Origin: Balanoglossus misakiensis
Taxonomy: Eukaryota > Hemichordata
NCBI GenBank assembly: GCA_040954595.2
Contig: CM082580.2
Location: 12,772,001 to 12,836,000 of the forward strand
DNA: 64,000 bases
Direction of reading: 5' to 3'
In this document: piece after piece, positions 14,001-26,000 of the stretch
Layout of the letters: every line of letters starts with the position of its first letter
How positions within the stretch are numbered: position 1 is the first letter of the stretch
Notes under the pieces: generated by a model
Told to the model about the DNA's origin: nothing
The model's database searches: none
The model's input: the letters and a program-made list of their open reading frames with translations, nothing else
Translations under genes and position numbers: made by a program

Positions 14001-17000
14001 TTGTGAGGTGCAGTTCGTACAGTTTCCTGAGATGCAGCTGGCAGTGCAGTTATGCAGACACACTGTCAGGTTTCTTTGGCAACTGGGAACACCAGCAGGG
14101 GTGCAACCGTCTACACACGTTGCTGCTGTTGTTGTGCAGTTGATGCTCTGACAATCTGTTGCGCACTTGCATACGGTACAGTTCGCGACACACTGCCTGT
14201 TGACTTCTGTGCAGTTGACCGGCGGGAGGCAACGCATGAAGCACAAGTCTTCCTCGAAGTCACAGTTACCATGACAATGTTCTCGACATCTAGAACAGTC
14301 CCTCCTGCAGTCTATCAAGCAGATCTCTTTCGTTTTCGTGCATTGACCAGAACATGTGATATTGGCAAAATTGTGATGACAGGCCTTTGCACAAATTCCA
14401 TATTCATCCACACATGTTGTAGCACATGGCGCTAAATCGCAGTTTGTACCGTTGCAACTAGAGCATGGCTTTAGGCAGGTGGTGAGGTGTTCATCACAAC
14501 CGTTCCAGCAGTCGTCCAAACTCGGTGGATAGATGACGTCACACTTCTGAAAACACTGGGAAGTCAGGGCGGTGCAGTTTGCACTGCAGTTCTGCACACA
14601 GTCTGTGTCGTTGCTTGCACACTTTTCCTGCTGACAGGTACTTGAACAGTTCTGTATGAGTTCATCACATCGGCTGCAGTCCTCCTCACCGAGATCACTG
14701 TAACATGATTGTGAACACTGCATGCCATTGTCCACAGACGCATACACACAGTCTGCATACGACAGAGTACCATTAGCAGAATCTATAGCACAGGTAGCGA
14801 TACTTGCTGCGAGCTCCACTTCACACGCATCGAGACAACTGTTCGGAAGACTGCTCTGCCCTGTGATGCAATCATCTGTACAAACTACACGGGACGTCTC
14901 ACATTCCCCCCGACACGGCGCTTCACAATCATTTTCGCATCCTTGGCATCTCGACCAGCAATCTTTGTGCTGCAGGGAGCAAGGTTCGCTGCATGGACAG
15001 TCGCTTCTACAGCTCTGGTAGGTAACATTGCAGCGCTCGTAGCAATTCAATGATATGCAGTTGCTGCTGGAGTTGGTGGTTAGAGTTGCATTCATGCTGC
15101 AATTCTGCAAGGTAGAATTGGATAGAGCGAGTGATGCATTCAGCGTACTTGTAACATTCTGATCTGTAACATTCAGATCAGGACAACCCACGAGACAGGA
15201 GTCGTACTCTTCAGAGCAGTTGCTGCTGCAGATCCAGTCCAGAAAAATGCACTGGTGACTACACAGGTCGTACATGTCGGTACAGTTGTTCCTGCACTGC
15301 CACAAACACAGTCTGTCTCCCCAGCAGATCTGCGTACAGTTGAAATCACAAGCCTGCCTCTCGGTGCCACAGCCTTCAATACAACACAGGTTGTGACAAC
15401 TGATGTACGGGGCGTGGCACATGTCTTCGCAGTTTGTGAGGCAAACAGCGTCGTCCTCCCAGCTGCACACTTCTTCAGGTGGACAGAGCGCGGTCATATT
15501 GCCGCAGCCATGGTTGGGATCACCAGTTGTACAGTTGGTTCCATTCAACGTGATGTTTTCACTCACGCAGTTTGGCACGGGCACAAACTGGCACGTTTCC
15601 ACACTACAGAGTGGGAAACACTCTTCCTGGCAAGAGGCTTGGTCGATGGTACAGTTTTCGCGACATGTTTTGGGCACAGGGTCACAGTCTAAGCTGCAAT
15701 TGGCATACAGCTGATGGCACGTTTGGTTGCAGGCGTCCAAACAGCCCCAGTCGTCATCACACAGCAGACAATCGTCCGTGCACAGGGTGAAGTTGGAGGA
15801 GCATTCGTCAAAGCAGCATTCTTTTGAACAGTTGATGTGGCCCAGGGAACATTCCTGGTAACATCGCTGGGTGCAGTTTTGCCATGCTTCAGCATTACCC
15901 GGCCAGTTGCTTGTGCTGCACTCGACGTTGTCGCAGTGCTCGCTGCACTGCAATGCTTGGTCGGTGCAGTTGTCGTAGCAGGTGTTGGGCTCTCTCACGC
16001 ACTCATAGCTACACTCGCCGTGCAGGTAGTAACACCCAACAGTGCAGTTGTAGTCCACGACTGCAGTGCTGTTCAGCTCCGCCGTGCAGTTGGCCGGCGA
16101 AGTGCAGTTGGTGCAGTTGAACAGGCAGACATCCATAACGGTGGTGCAGTCGCCGATGCAGCATTCCTGGGAACAATTGGTGAGAGTCCTCCCACAGTCT
16201 GTCACGCAGGCTGCGATGTCATCCGCAGTACAGTTGGCGCAGTCACTGTAGCAGGAGAACTCGCAGAAGTCAAACCATTCATAGCAGTCTGGTGCGCAGC
16301 CGCAAGAACAGTTTTCTGGCTTCGGGTCAAAATCGGTGCAATTCGCATGAGTTGGCCGGTTCTCCTGAAATGTGCAGTTGCAATAATCCTCACAAGTGTG
16401 CCTCACCTCTGTGTAATATGCCGGCAATACACCAACCATGAAACAACCACCTTCATAGCTGAAATAAAAAATAAATACATATTTTTTTCCCCTTTTGGTT
16501 CATACAATCTTACATTTCCCCAACTTATAATCCCACCACAGTACTTAACACAATGTGACTATGGAACATATGAACTATTTTTGGCTCAAACCTTATATAA
16601 AAAATCTGACTGTAATGTACTCAGCTCAGCAAGCAATTCATTAAAATGATACTCACACATGCATGGTGTTGTTGAAGAAACAGGCATACATGATGTTGTG
16701 CTGTTCATCATAGAGGATATTGTATGTAGACAGCTTCAGATCTGAAAGTCGACAGAGAACATTGTGGCACTCAAGAAACTGACTAAGGATTGGGTTGTTA
16801 CAGTGATGTGCGAATGTTTGTTGCAAAAACATAATCTCATGTCAACTATTTTACAATCTAACCAACTTCCACTAAAATCACCCACTCACACAAAGTAGAG
16901 ACTCTCTCATCCTTACCTTCTAACTCTGGTCTTCCAGTGTAAGTTGATGGAACTAACAACAACAAAAAAGCAAAAGAATATCAAAAAATTCTTTCAAGTC

Positions 17001-20000
17001 AAATATATTTGATAACAGTGTCAAAGCAAATTTTCAAGCAATTGTTTAATTGCTTTCAGATAAGGACAGTGTAACTGGTCAACTGACCTTCAAACTTGAC
17101 TGTGGTAGGAATGATGTCATGGTAGTGGACCAGAACATTGTGCTTGTAGTCGTCTTCATAGGGGTTGTGTACATCCCAGCTGTAGTAGAAGACTTCAGCC
17201 AGAGACACTAGGTGATAGTAGCCCTGGGCCAGCTCACTGTTTGGATCAATACGGACACTGAAGTGAAATGATAGGCAGTCCGTGTTTGGAAGTGTTGACA
17301 GCTGTGTTTGAAGAACAAAATCAATGCAAATGAATGAGATTTTAATTTCTGTTTTAATACAGTGGTGGCTTGAAATAGTGGTGGGTGGATGAAGCTAAGA
17401 CTATCATACACCACACACATCTATCAGAAAACCTCCTCACAACACTTACGTAGAATTTAAAACTCTCGTCAGGTGTTGTTGTGAGCGCAGTCACTGGTAG
17501 AGTGTCTCGGCAAGACTCCTTGGATGCAGCCATCTTGTGATTGTGGAGTTCAACGAACTCTACGTAGTATGGAAACAGCCAGACAACATGGATGTCCCTG
17601 GCTGTGACCGTCGAGAGTGGATTGTGTCTCACTTCAGTGTAATACTCCAGCGTGTCGCTGATGGAAAGAGAAGTCATTTTTTTATCACTCCAGATAAAAC
17701 CTGTTTAAAACACACTGGCAAACACACAAACTTTTCCAACACTGGCTTCAAAAGTTTGATGTAATTAAAAGTCAAGTTTCAACAAACAAAACTTAGGACA
17801 ATTGAATGTAACTCACCCTGGAAAGAATCCTTGATGTTTGGGTGACACAGACACAGTCATATCTAAGATCACTTCTCCAGCCTGCAAGGAAATTGTAAGA
17901 CTGATCAGCAGTTAGCTCTTGCAGTGAACACTGCAATGCCGATTCACAATTGAAAGTTGGTAACTGATGACGAATGTTATACAAACCTCAAGAAGATATG
18001 GTGCAAATGGAATGGCTGTTGGTACACGGTCTTCTCCGTGGTCGTAGCTGACATATGGATGCAAGATCTCTGTGACCCCTTTGGTGGACAGTGCATCGAT
18101 TGAGAATGTCACTTCTAGTGTCAGTACATCCTATACATCAGAAATAAACAAACAACTGGTGATCTTGACTCCAAGAGTAACAGCAAAATATAAGATCTCA
18201 TATTCACTGATACCAGCAAGTACATTGTAATCAAGAACTTGCCTCATCTACTTGATGTAGACCTGTATACCACTCACAGGACTGTTCAACCACAGTGCTA
18301 TACATGGGACCATAGATGGTAATGTAGTCTTCACCACCGCAAGTTGTATTCTGGTCTCCTGAAATATTCATGTTAAATTACAATGCAGATATGAATAGAA
18401 AGGTCAAGAAAAACCAAGAAATCAGTTTTCTCTTGTCTTTTGTGGTAAAAGTCAAATTTAATATACTAGCAGTTCCACTGTGGGATTTCTTGTTATTACC
18501 TGAACATGTGACATTACAGTCACTCATCTGTATATAGTAAGGTATATTGACAACATAAGTGACATTTTTCCATCGGACTTCTTCACGGCTACAGTTACCC
18601 AAGTAGGTGGTGTTGAAGCTGAAAAGCTCGACAAAACTGCAGTTGTCGTAGACATAGGATTCTGCGATTTCGATGATGACATCGGCACAGCTGACAAACT
18701 GACACCACGGAGCGCACTCGGTGTTCGCCACAGTGCTGCAATCTACACTGCTGTTGCTCTGCAGGCAGGTGTGTGTGCTCTGATTCAAACACTGGGAGCA
18801 GTTACTCAGCTCGGTCGTTACGCACTCACGGACTGTTGAGTTGTATGCTGGTACGGTTTCTGACTGGCAACCGAAGCTGGTGATGTTGTTGCAAGCCTCC
18901 ACGGCCATGTCGGTGCAGTTGATGTTTGTGGACGCTGAACAGTTCTCGAACTCGTCGCGATAGCACTCCCAGGTGACTGGGCTCGTGCACATTTGCATGG
19001 CACGATCGCTGCACACCTGGCTAAAGGTCTCGTTGCAGGTCCTGTACATTTCCCGGGTGCAATTTTCGTACAGAGTTTTCCTGCAGAAATCTAGCTGCCT
19101 CGTCCTGTACGTTTCCATAGCCAGGTGCTTGCAGTCTTCCATCACAGTCTGGCTGCAGGAAGCAGTTGCTTGCACCCGGCACGCCACACTAGCATTCCCC
19201 CGACACAGCTCAGTTTCTGTTGCTACGCAACCCTCATCACTGGAGCCTTCACAAGCAGACGCGGCAACCGCACCACAGGAGTTGGTCATCAGTTGAAAGC
19301 ACTCGGTGAATGTCAAATTCCTGCACCTGTCAAACTCTGCCCTCGTACAGTTCTCGTACACTGCACCATCTTGGCAGACTTCGATCAAAGTCTTGTTGGT
19401 TGAGTCTTCATAGGTTATGTTGCAGTCTTCATAGACGGTTACAGTGTAAGACTCCAGTACAGTTTGATTGGCTGGCGTGTAGATGATGGTGGCGTTGTCA
19501 TGGTAAAACTCCAGCTGAGTTCTGTTACCACAGTAACACTCAGTGCCATTCTTGGTACCGGAGTAAAAATAACCATCAGTCCTGAGAAGTACCAGATGTA
19601 AATTCATTAATTGGAAACTGACAAGCTTGGTAAAAAAAAATACATCAACAGAACCTGGAGGAGGAAACACTGACTACATGTATGTAACCCACCTGCAGAG
19701 TCGCATACAGTTCCTTCGCGTCATATTCTGAGTCTGATTGTTGTGTTCTGGATTATCAACTGTTGCCATGACAACTTCAAAATAGTGAGTGGTGTCCAGG
19801 AAGCAGCCTTGCAGCAGAAACCTCTCATGGTCCATGGAGTTCAGCCGTGAGCAGCCTGGGTTGGTAGGGTAGGGCTGTTGCTCTCCTCTCATTGTCTTGA
19901 ATCTTTTCTGTTTTGCCGACTCGTCAAAGTTCTGTCGGGACAGGAGTATGAATACAGTACGATGAGGAGCGGTGAAACTTGATGAGATCTGGGATATACT

Positions 20001-23000
20001 GTATTATTACACCAAAAAGCTGTACTCTCTTCAGTCACTTATATGAACATTTTATTTTTGGCAATTACTCATTGAAACATACCAGTGGAACACTGTTAAC
20101 TTACCCTTGGATAATACAAAAGATCCGGTACACTGTACAGACCTCGCAACTCGGCATAGAAATAGGGATTCCCATCCAGATCTTCCGTGATGGAACTGTT
20201 TGATAGTTTGGAGTGAGGGAACTGGATTTTGTTGCCTAGTTTGGTGAGTTCAACTGACTCAAACGTGAATCCATTACCTGGTACAAGAATATATCAGGAG
20301 ATTAGGACTGTATAAGTAGCTGCTATTAAGCACTCTTGATGAGCTGGTTAAAGACCAACTGTGGGTCACACAGAGGTGAATACACAAAATGACCAATGGT
20401 GACCTTCCCATACCTTTTGGAAGTTTCATGACAACCGTCACATTGCAGATGATCTTGGGGATGATCAGTTCCACTTCGAACTTGACCTGGCTGGCATTTC
20501 TGAGATTGACCATGACCTGGTGACTCGGCTCTGAAGATGAATACACCGAGAAATCGATGTCGCCACTGCTGTCTGTCGGAATCATCATATGGACTCTAGC
20601 GCTAGGTGCTGGCGCAGTGAAGTTGAACAGCACGTCTTTTTCAATCTGATAGTATCTGCTGTGTTTGGTCTGGCCATACACTTTGCTGGAAAAATACGAC
20701 ATGGTGACCTGCAATTCACGATAATAAAAAAAAGTACAAAAGCAGAGTCAGTTAAAACAGAGTGTGATTTGACGCAACATTTAACAGCAAGTATATACCA
20801 GTTCTCTGCATCATTGAGAATGGCTCGATCACTAACCTGAGATGCCCACGTCATACCAGGGTACGTTTCAATCTCCGGTCGTATCCTGAAGGGTATCTTA
20901 AACCGTTCGCACGTGTCTGGATGGTTGAACCGTTGAATCTTGACTTCAAAGTCGTAGTCGCTGGTTTGCAGCAGGGACGGGAAGGCCAGCAGACTCATAA
21001 TGGTAAAATCGGTCATCTGCCGACTGAAGAAATGCGCACCTTCCAAGAGATCTGCAGCCAGATCCGAGTGCAGGCTGACAAGAACATCAAATGCATTTCC
21101 TGTGGGCAAAAAGAGATCCAGTACATCTTCTAATTTTGGATTTGGGGGTTTTCAATATTTTTTGATGATGTACATGTACACATACCTCTCTTTCGCGATT
21201 GCTGAAAACACACTTTATAAACTTTACAAACACTATTCTTTTTTATCACTGACATTTGACATCCTTTGAAATTACATTCTATGGCATTACATTATGGTTC
21301 AAGCACATGTACATGTACATGTATGCCTATTATGTAATTTTACAGTCTCAGCACAATGAACAGATACACCACATTTTAGCCCCAACTCTGACCCACCATC
21401 TATGGAACTCACCTGTAAATTCTGGGTCATGTGTGATAGTCAGACCATACTGTATGATATCACCAGCGGTTCTGCCCACAGCCGTACAGCCACCTTCCTC
21501 ATTCTCTACAAACCCACTGTAGCATTTACATCTGAAATATTATGAAAGGAGAGACAATGAGGCAAATGTGATGTACTATTAGTGCTGACGGAGTTGCCCT
21601 ATCTTTCAATAGTCAAACAATATACAAATTAATTATTGTCCTTCCACCAATGAAATATGCCTAATATAAACACATAATTTGTATTCAAAACTAAGAACCT
21701 CAACTTCAAAGAACTAAAAAGCTGATCTTATGACTTACTCTTTGGTACCACACTCTGTCATGGTGTCTGTTGCCGTGATACAAACTCTCGCCTCCTCACA
21801 AACCTCATCTTGACAACACGTGTTGACATCACATGTGTAACTACTAGTCCCTGTCACCTGCTCTAACTGCCAGCTATGATCTAACACCTGATTAAGTACA
21901 TGTAATACATAATGGTTATTCTCATCTGTTTGTCTGTCTCTGTCTGTCTATCAGTCTGTCTATACAAACGTAGCTCAGATATCCAAAAGTTTACAATGAT
22001 CACTTTTCTGCTCTTATTCTTATCTAACTATGTTCTGAATTTTGGCATTTCACAATTTGGACGGGATGCTTTGACATAAGATGCATTTTCCAAAAATTTA
22101 CAAAACTAGTTCACATTTTTAGGGGTTTCCAAAAAGAACAGTGAATGTTACATTTACCATAGGAATTTCAAGTTCAGTAATAAAAACATTAACATGTTTA
22201 TTGAAGACTCACCTCAGCTCTTAGGCTGAGTTTTGGTTCCACAACCTGCAGTACTAATTCAGTGTCCACAAGCGTAATCAAATCCCTGACGTAGTCGCTG
22301 ACGTAGACCGACATCATACTGAAGGGTATGTCCATGTCATTCTGCCAGTAATCCACGTTGTTGATTCGAAACGCAAAGCGGATGGTGATGTAGTCAGCGT
22401 CACTCAATGTGTTGTTGGCCTCACTCACGACCACACCTGTGTTGTAAAAAAGAAATATGGAATCGTTAAAAAATCTGTGACACTGGAATGTAGAGTTGCT
22501 GCACCACTATGTTCTTTCATCTGGTTCAATGATCAGAAAAAAGAAGACTTCACTCATCCACTGGAAACTAATCTAAATATTTTTCCACATATGTCATATG
22601 TTTAAAGAAAATGAAAGTACAGAGATGTACAACTTGATGAGATGCTACCACAAGAGAATTGTGCACAACATAAACATTCACTGCACACATGGTAGACTCA
22701 CCTCCTTGTATAGTGAACCCTCCACTTTTGAATTCCGCTGTGACGTACGGCGACGGCGGATAAACCTCCCCACCAACCCCGGCAGCGTCCAGGAAGAATG
22801 AGTCGGTGTCGTTGCGGACTGAAATCTTATCTGTCAGAAATGCATCACCGTAGTTAACAGTGTAGTCCTGCAGGTCTGACGCGATGGACAGATTCACCAT
22901 TTGTAGCGTGATTTCCGGCATGAAGAGCTTAGCCTGAACTACAACGATGTCCCCGATGGAAAACGTCTTCGGTAACGGACCCTCTAGCTCTTCTATGTGA

Positions 23001-26000
23001 TAGATGTAGGCTGTTGACTTGTCCATCTTACTGGTTATTGTAGGAGCGTCGATCTGAACCGTATCTTCATCGGATATAGGACTGTATTTCCTGCCAGGGA
23101 AGTCTATGGAACAGCTGTCATACTTCAAGATTGCCGTTCCAGTGATGAGGCTGTTGGCAACATAGTCTATGTAGTTTTTCACAATCAAAGTGAATGTTCC
23201 GGTGAATGATGACTCTGGCGGATCAACTGGGAGGAAATTAAGATAGAAAATTCCAAGATCATTGTTGTATGTAACATTGCAATGAGACAGGTCAGCGCAG
23301 AGTTCTCCTGCGACGACATCTTGTGGAGTCAGAAGGCCAGAGCCAGTTATCCTCGTGAAATTGACCGCATCCAGAGTGACGGTCAAATTGTATGCCGGAC
23401 TGTCAGAATTAGCGGTGTGCCTGACGTCGAAGTCAAACTTGACTTCATCGAGACGATCGACAATTTCAGGTTCTGGATGCCGAGTAAAAGTAATGGCCAA
23501 TTCTGGTTCCACGACGATGACGTGGTCGGACAAGCTGGTTTCCGCAATGTCCTTGATGGTGGCATTGTAGTCCCAGTTGTCCAGAATTGCCTGCGTTTCG
23601 TTGTCCACTGGAACAAAACAACTGCAGTCTGTGGTTTGATACTGCCCGGGGAGCAACTGACACTTGGATTTTTCGACTTCATCGAAGTCTGTCTGGATGT
23701 CAGGACAGCTGCACTTCAGATAGTGGTGTGTTCTGTATCTTGTCAAGACATCTGGACCAGGAGAGACTGTGGTATTGCTGACTGACTGGTTTTCTGCAGT
23801 AATGTTCTGAGCGTCTGTGGTGACATTGTACGCAACATCTCGATTCAACCTAGTGCATGAACAATTAGTCTCAGATTCGATTTGTTCAACTGGTGTTGGC
23901 ACAAGGGAGCAGTTTTGTTTGGTCTCATTGACGCATCTGTCCGTCAACAACAGGGACCCATCAACAGTGCAGTTGCACAGCCTTGGGTAAGTCTTGGACT
24001 CTGCGCACCTACATGACTGAACATTGAAAATATCCTGCATTAGTCCATCATCAGGATTTAGGTTGCTGCAAGTACAGTTGTATTGGTCGGTTGTCGTGGT
24101 ATTATGGCAGGTGCACGACAGCAGAGGCTGGCAAATTCTTTCAGTGTTATTCACACAAACTTCAACATCAATATTCTGCACATACAGCATCTCAGTACAT
24201 GTGAAGTGTTTATAGTGCACCCAAAGACACATTTGGACGTGCTGCTGGAGTTCTTGATCGCCGGTCCACAATACAACATTCAGAGATGCGCAGTTACATA
24301 CGGCCGTCAAATTACCAACAAGGCCTTCTCTGTCAAGCGCGTTAAAGTAGTCATCATTGCTTTGGCACAGGTTAATGCAGTCGCAGTCAAAACCTCGTGC
24401 TTCTCTCTCGTGCGGTCGAACAATCTCAGTGCAGTTGCAGTCAATATCTGTAGCGTTGTACAATTCTGTGCTTGGGCAAATACAGTCCAGCATTGGCAGC
24501 TCCGGGATTGAAAGATCATTCTCGTGGCAGGTGCAGTTCTCTTTGAACACTGATGCAGGAGGGATGGGAATTCTTTCGTACATAAATGTTGATGTGAAAT
24601 TAAATTCCAAATAGGTGCCACGAACCAGTTCAGGTTCATCTAGAATCACTACAGTAACAAAGACGGCAACTTCGTCTCCTCCCCGAAAACTTTTTGTTGG
24701 CACGGCAGGTGAATGGTACAACACACCTGAAACACAAGTAAGATAAACATTTTCTGATGTAGGCACACTAGTGAGCATACAAAATATACATGCAGTGATT
24801 CCCAGTGAGTCAGCCGATAAAACACCTACAATAATGGCATTATGAATACATACGTGGAGAGATAGGGTCATGCTGGTTCCCGCCGATGAAACTACACACC
24901 ACGCCAGGTCTTGTGGACGTCACAGTCGTGTGGACGACTGCAGTCATTCCCAACATGACTGTCTCTTCAACTTCACACTCATGGGGACCCTCGTCTGCTG
25001 GCCCTTCCGTAACCTGCAACACCGGTGCAGCAGTGGTGTTTCCCATTGCCGTTGGTGCCGTGGCCTCTGTCATACCCGATGCAACGGTAGTCGCAGCAGA
25101 GTTAGTCCAGTTGACGCAGGAGTTGTATGAGTCTAGTATGGCGCTGCGGACAGGATCCTGCATTGCTTCGGTGGCATTGCGAGGACTCTCTGCATGGAAA
25201 TGACAGTACTAATTACAAAACACACCAGAAACAGAAAATGGTAACAGCGGCTTTTAAAGAACTTAAGTTACACATACTTCAAAAGTAGCATGTAAAACAT
25301 ACAAGTGAGTACATGTTTCTTACCTGTTGTCACAGCTTCCATTGGACAGAGACAAATGACATTGTCAGTTACATTCTGATTATTTTCTGTCTGATGTGAA
25401 GAACACTCTCTGTACAGCATGGCATCACAAGCCTGCACCGCCAACACCTCACACGGCTCCACCACGTTCGCCTCTGCGTGCGCGTGCAGGACGTCCGTGC
25501 AGTTCCCTGACTGTGTCTGGTTGCTTGACGTGCTGTTGCTGTTCAGCATCCCTGTGGAGTTGCTGCTGCAGGCACTGGCATTTTGAGATGTGTTATGCGA
25601 GGTCAGGTTGAAGGTTGGCATTACTGCCTGACAGTTGGCCAGGGTGGTTTGGTAGCACACATGGTACCAGTACGGGCAGCCACGCGAGGTGGCGTTTCTC
25701 GGGGTCTGTTCTGTGGCGTTTGCACTTGTCTGGTTTGAAACGAGGTTGTCAGTCTGCGAGGTCGGAGCAGCAGGCGAGCTACTGGTGCTGAAGTTTGATG
25801 TTATGTTGCCAGCAGCACCGGTCAGGGTTTCGTTACTGCCATACCCGGGTGACGGCAAGACGGTTGCTATGGGTAGATGTGTCATTGCCATGGAGACGTT
25901 GCATCCGGCAACAGCATCGAGCTCTTCGCAGGAATACTCTGCCATGATGGCTGTCAAGTTCACCGTGACATTGAGATTTTCGAAACGATAACACAGGCAG

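Noticed and set aside
13217-15895. Several 60-145-residue frames on both strands
   Set aside because: They are alternate-frame shadows of the cysteine-rich exon, whose codon bias leaves other frames open.
11880-16400. Mitochondrial twin CX3C / CHCH-type protein
   Set aside because: The spacer between CX3C pairs is 6, not the longer loop of those folds, and the protein has a signal peptide and glycosylation sites.
15837-16649. 270-residue open frame on the plus strand
   Set aside because: It lies opposite the giant exon 32. Its composition (A/V-rich, from reversed Cys/Asn codons) is what the reverse complement of that exon gives, and it has no family features.
18843-19349. Heptad coiled coil or simple nucleotide repeat as the cause of the periodicity
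   Set aside because: The period is exactly 8 residues, and the 24-base units share almost no sequence beyond the register codon.
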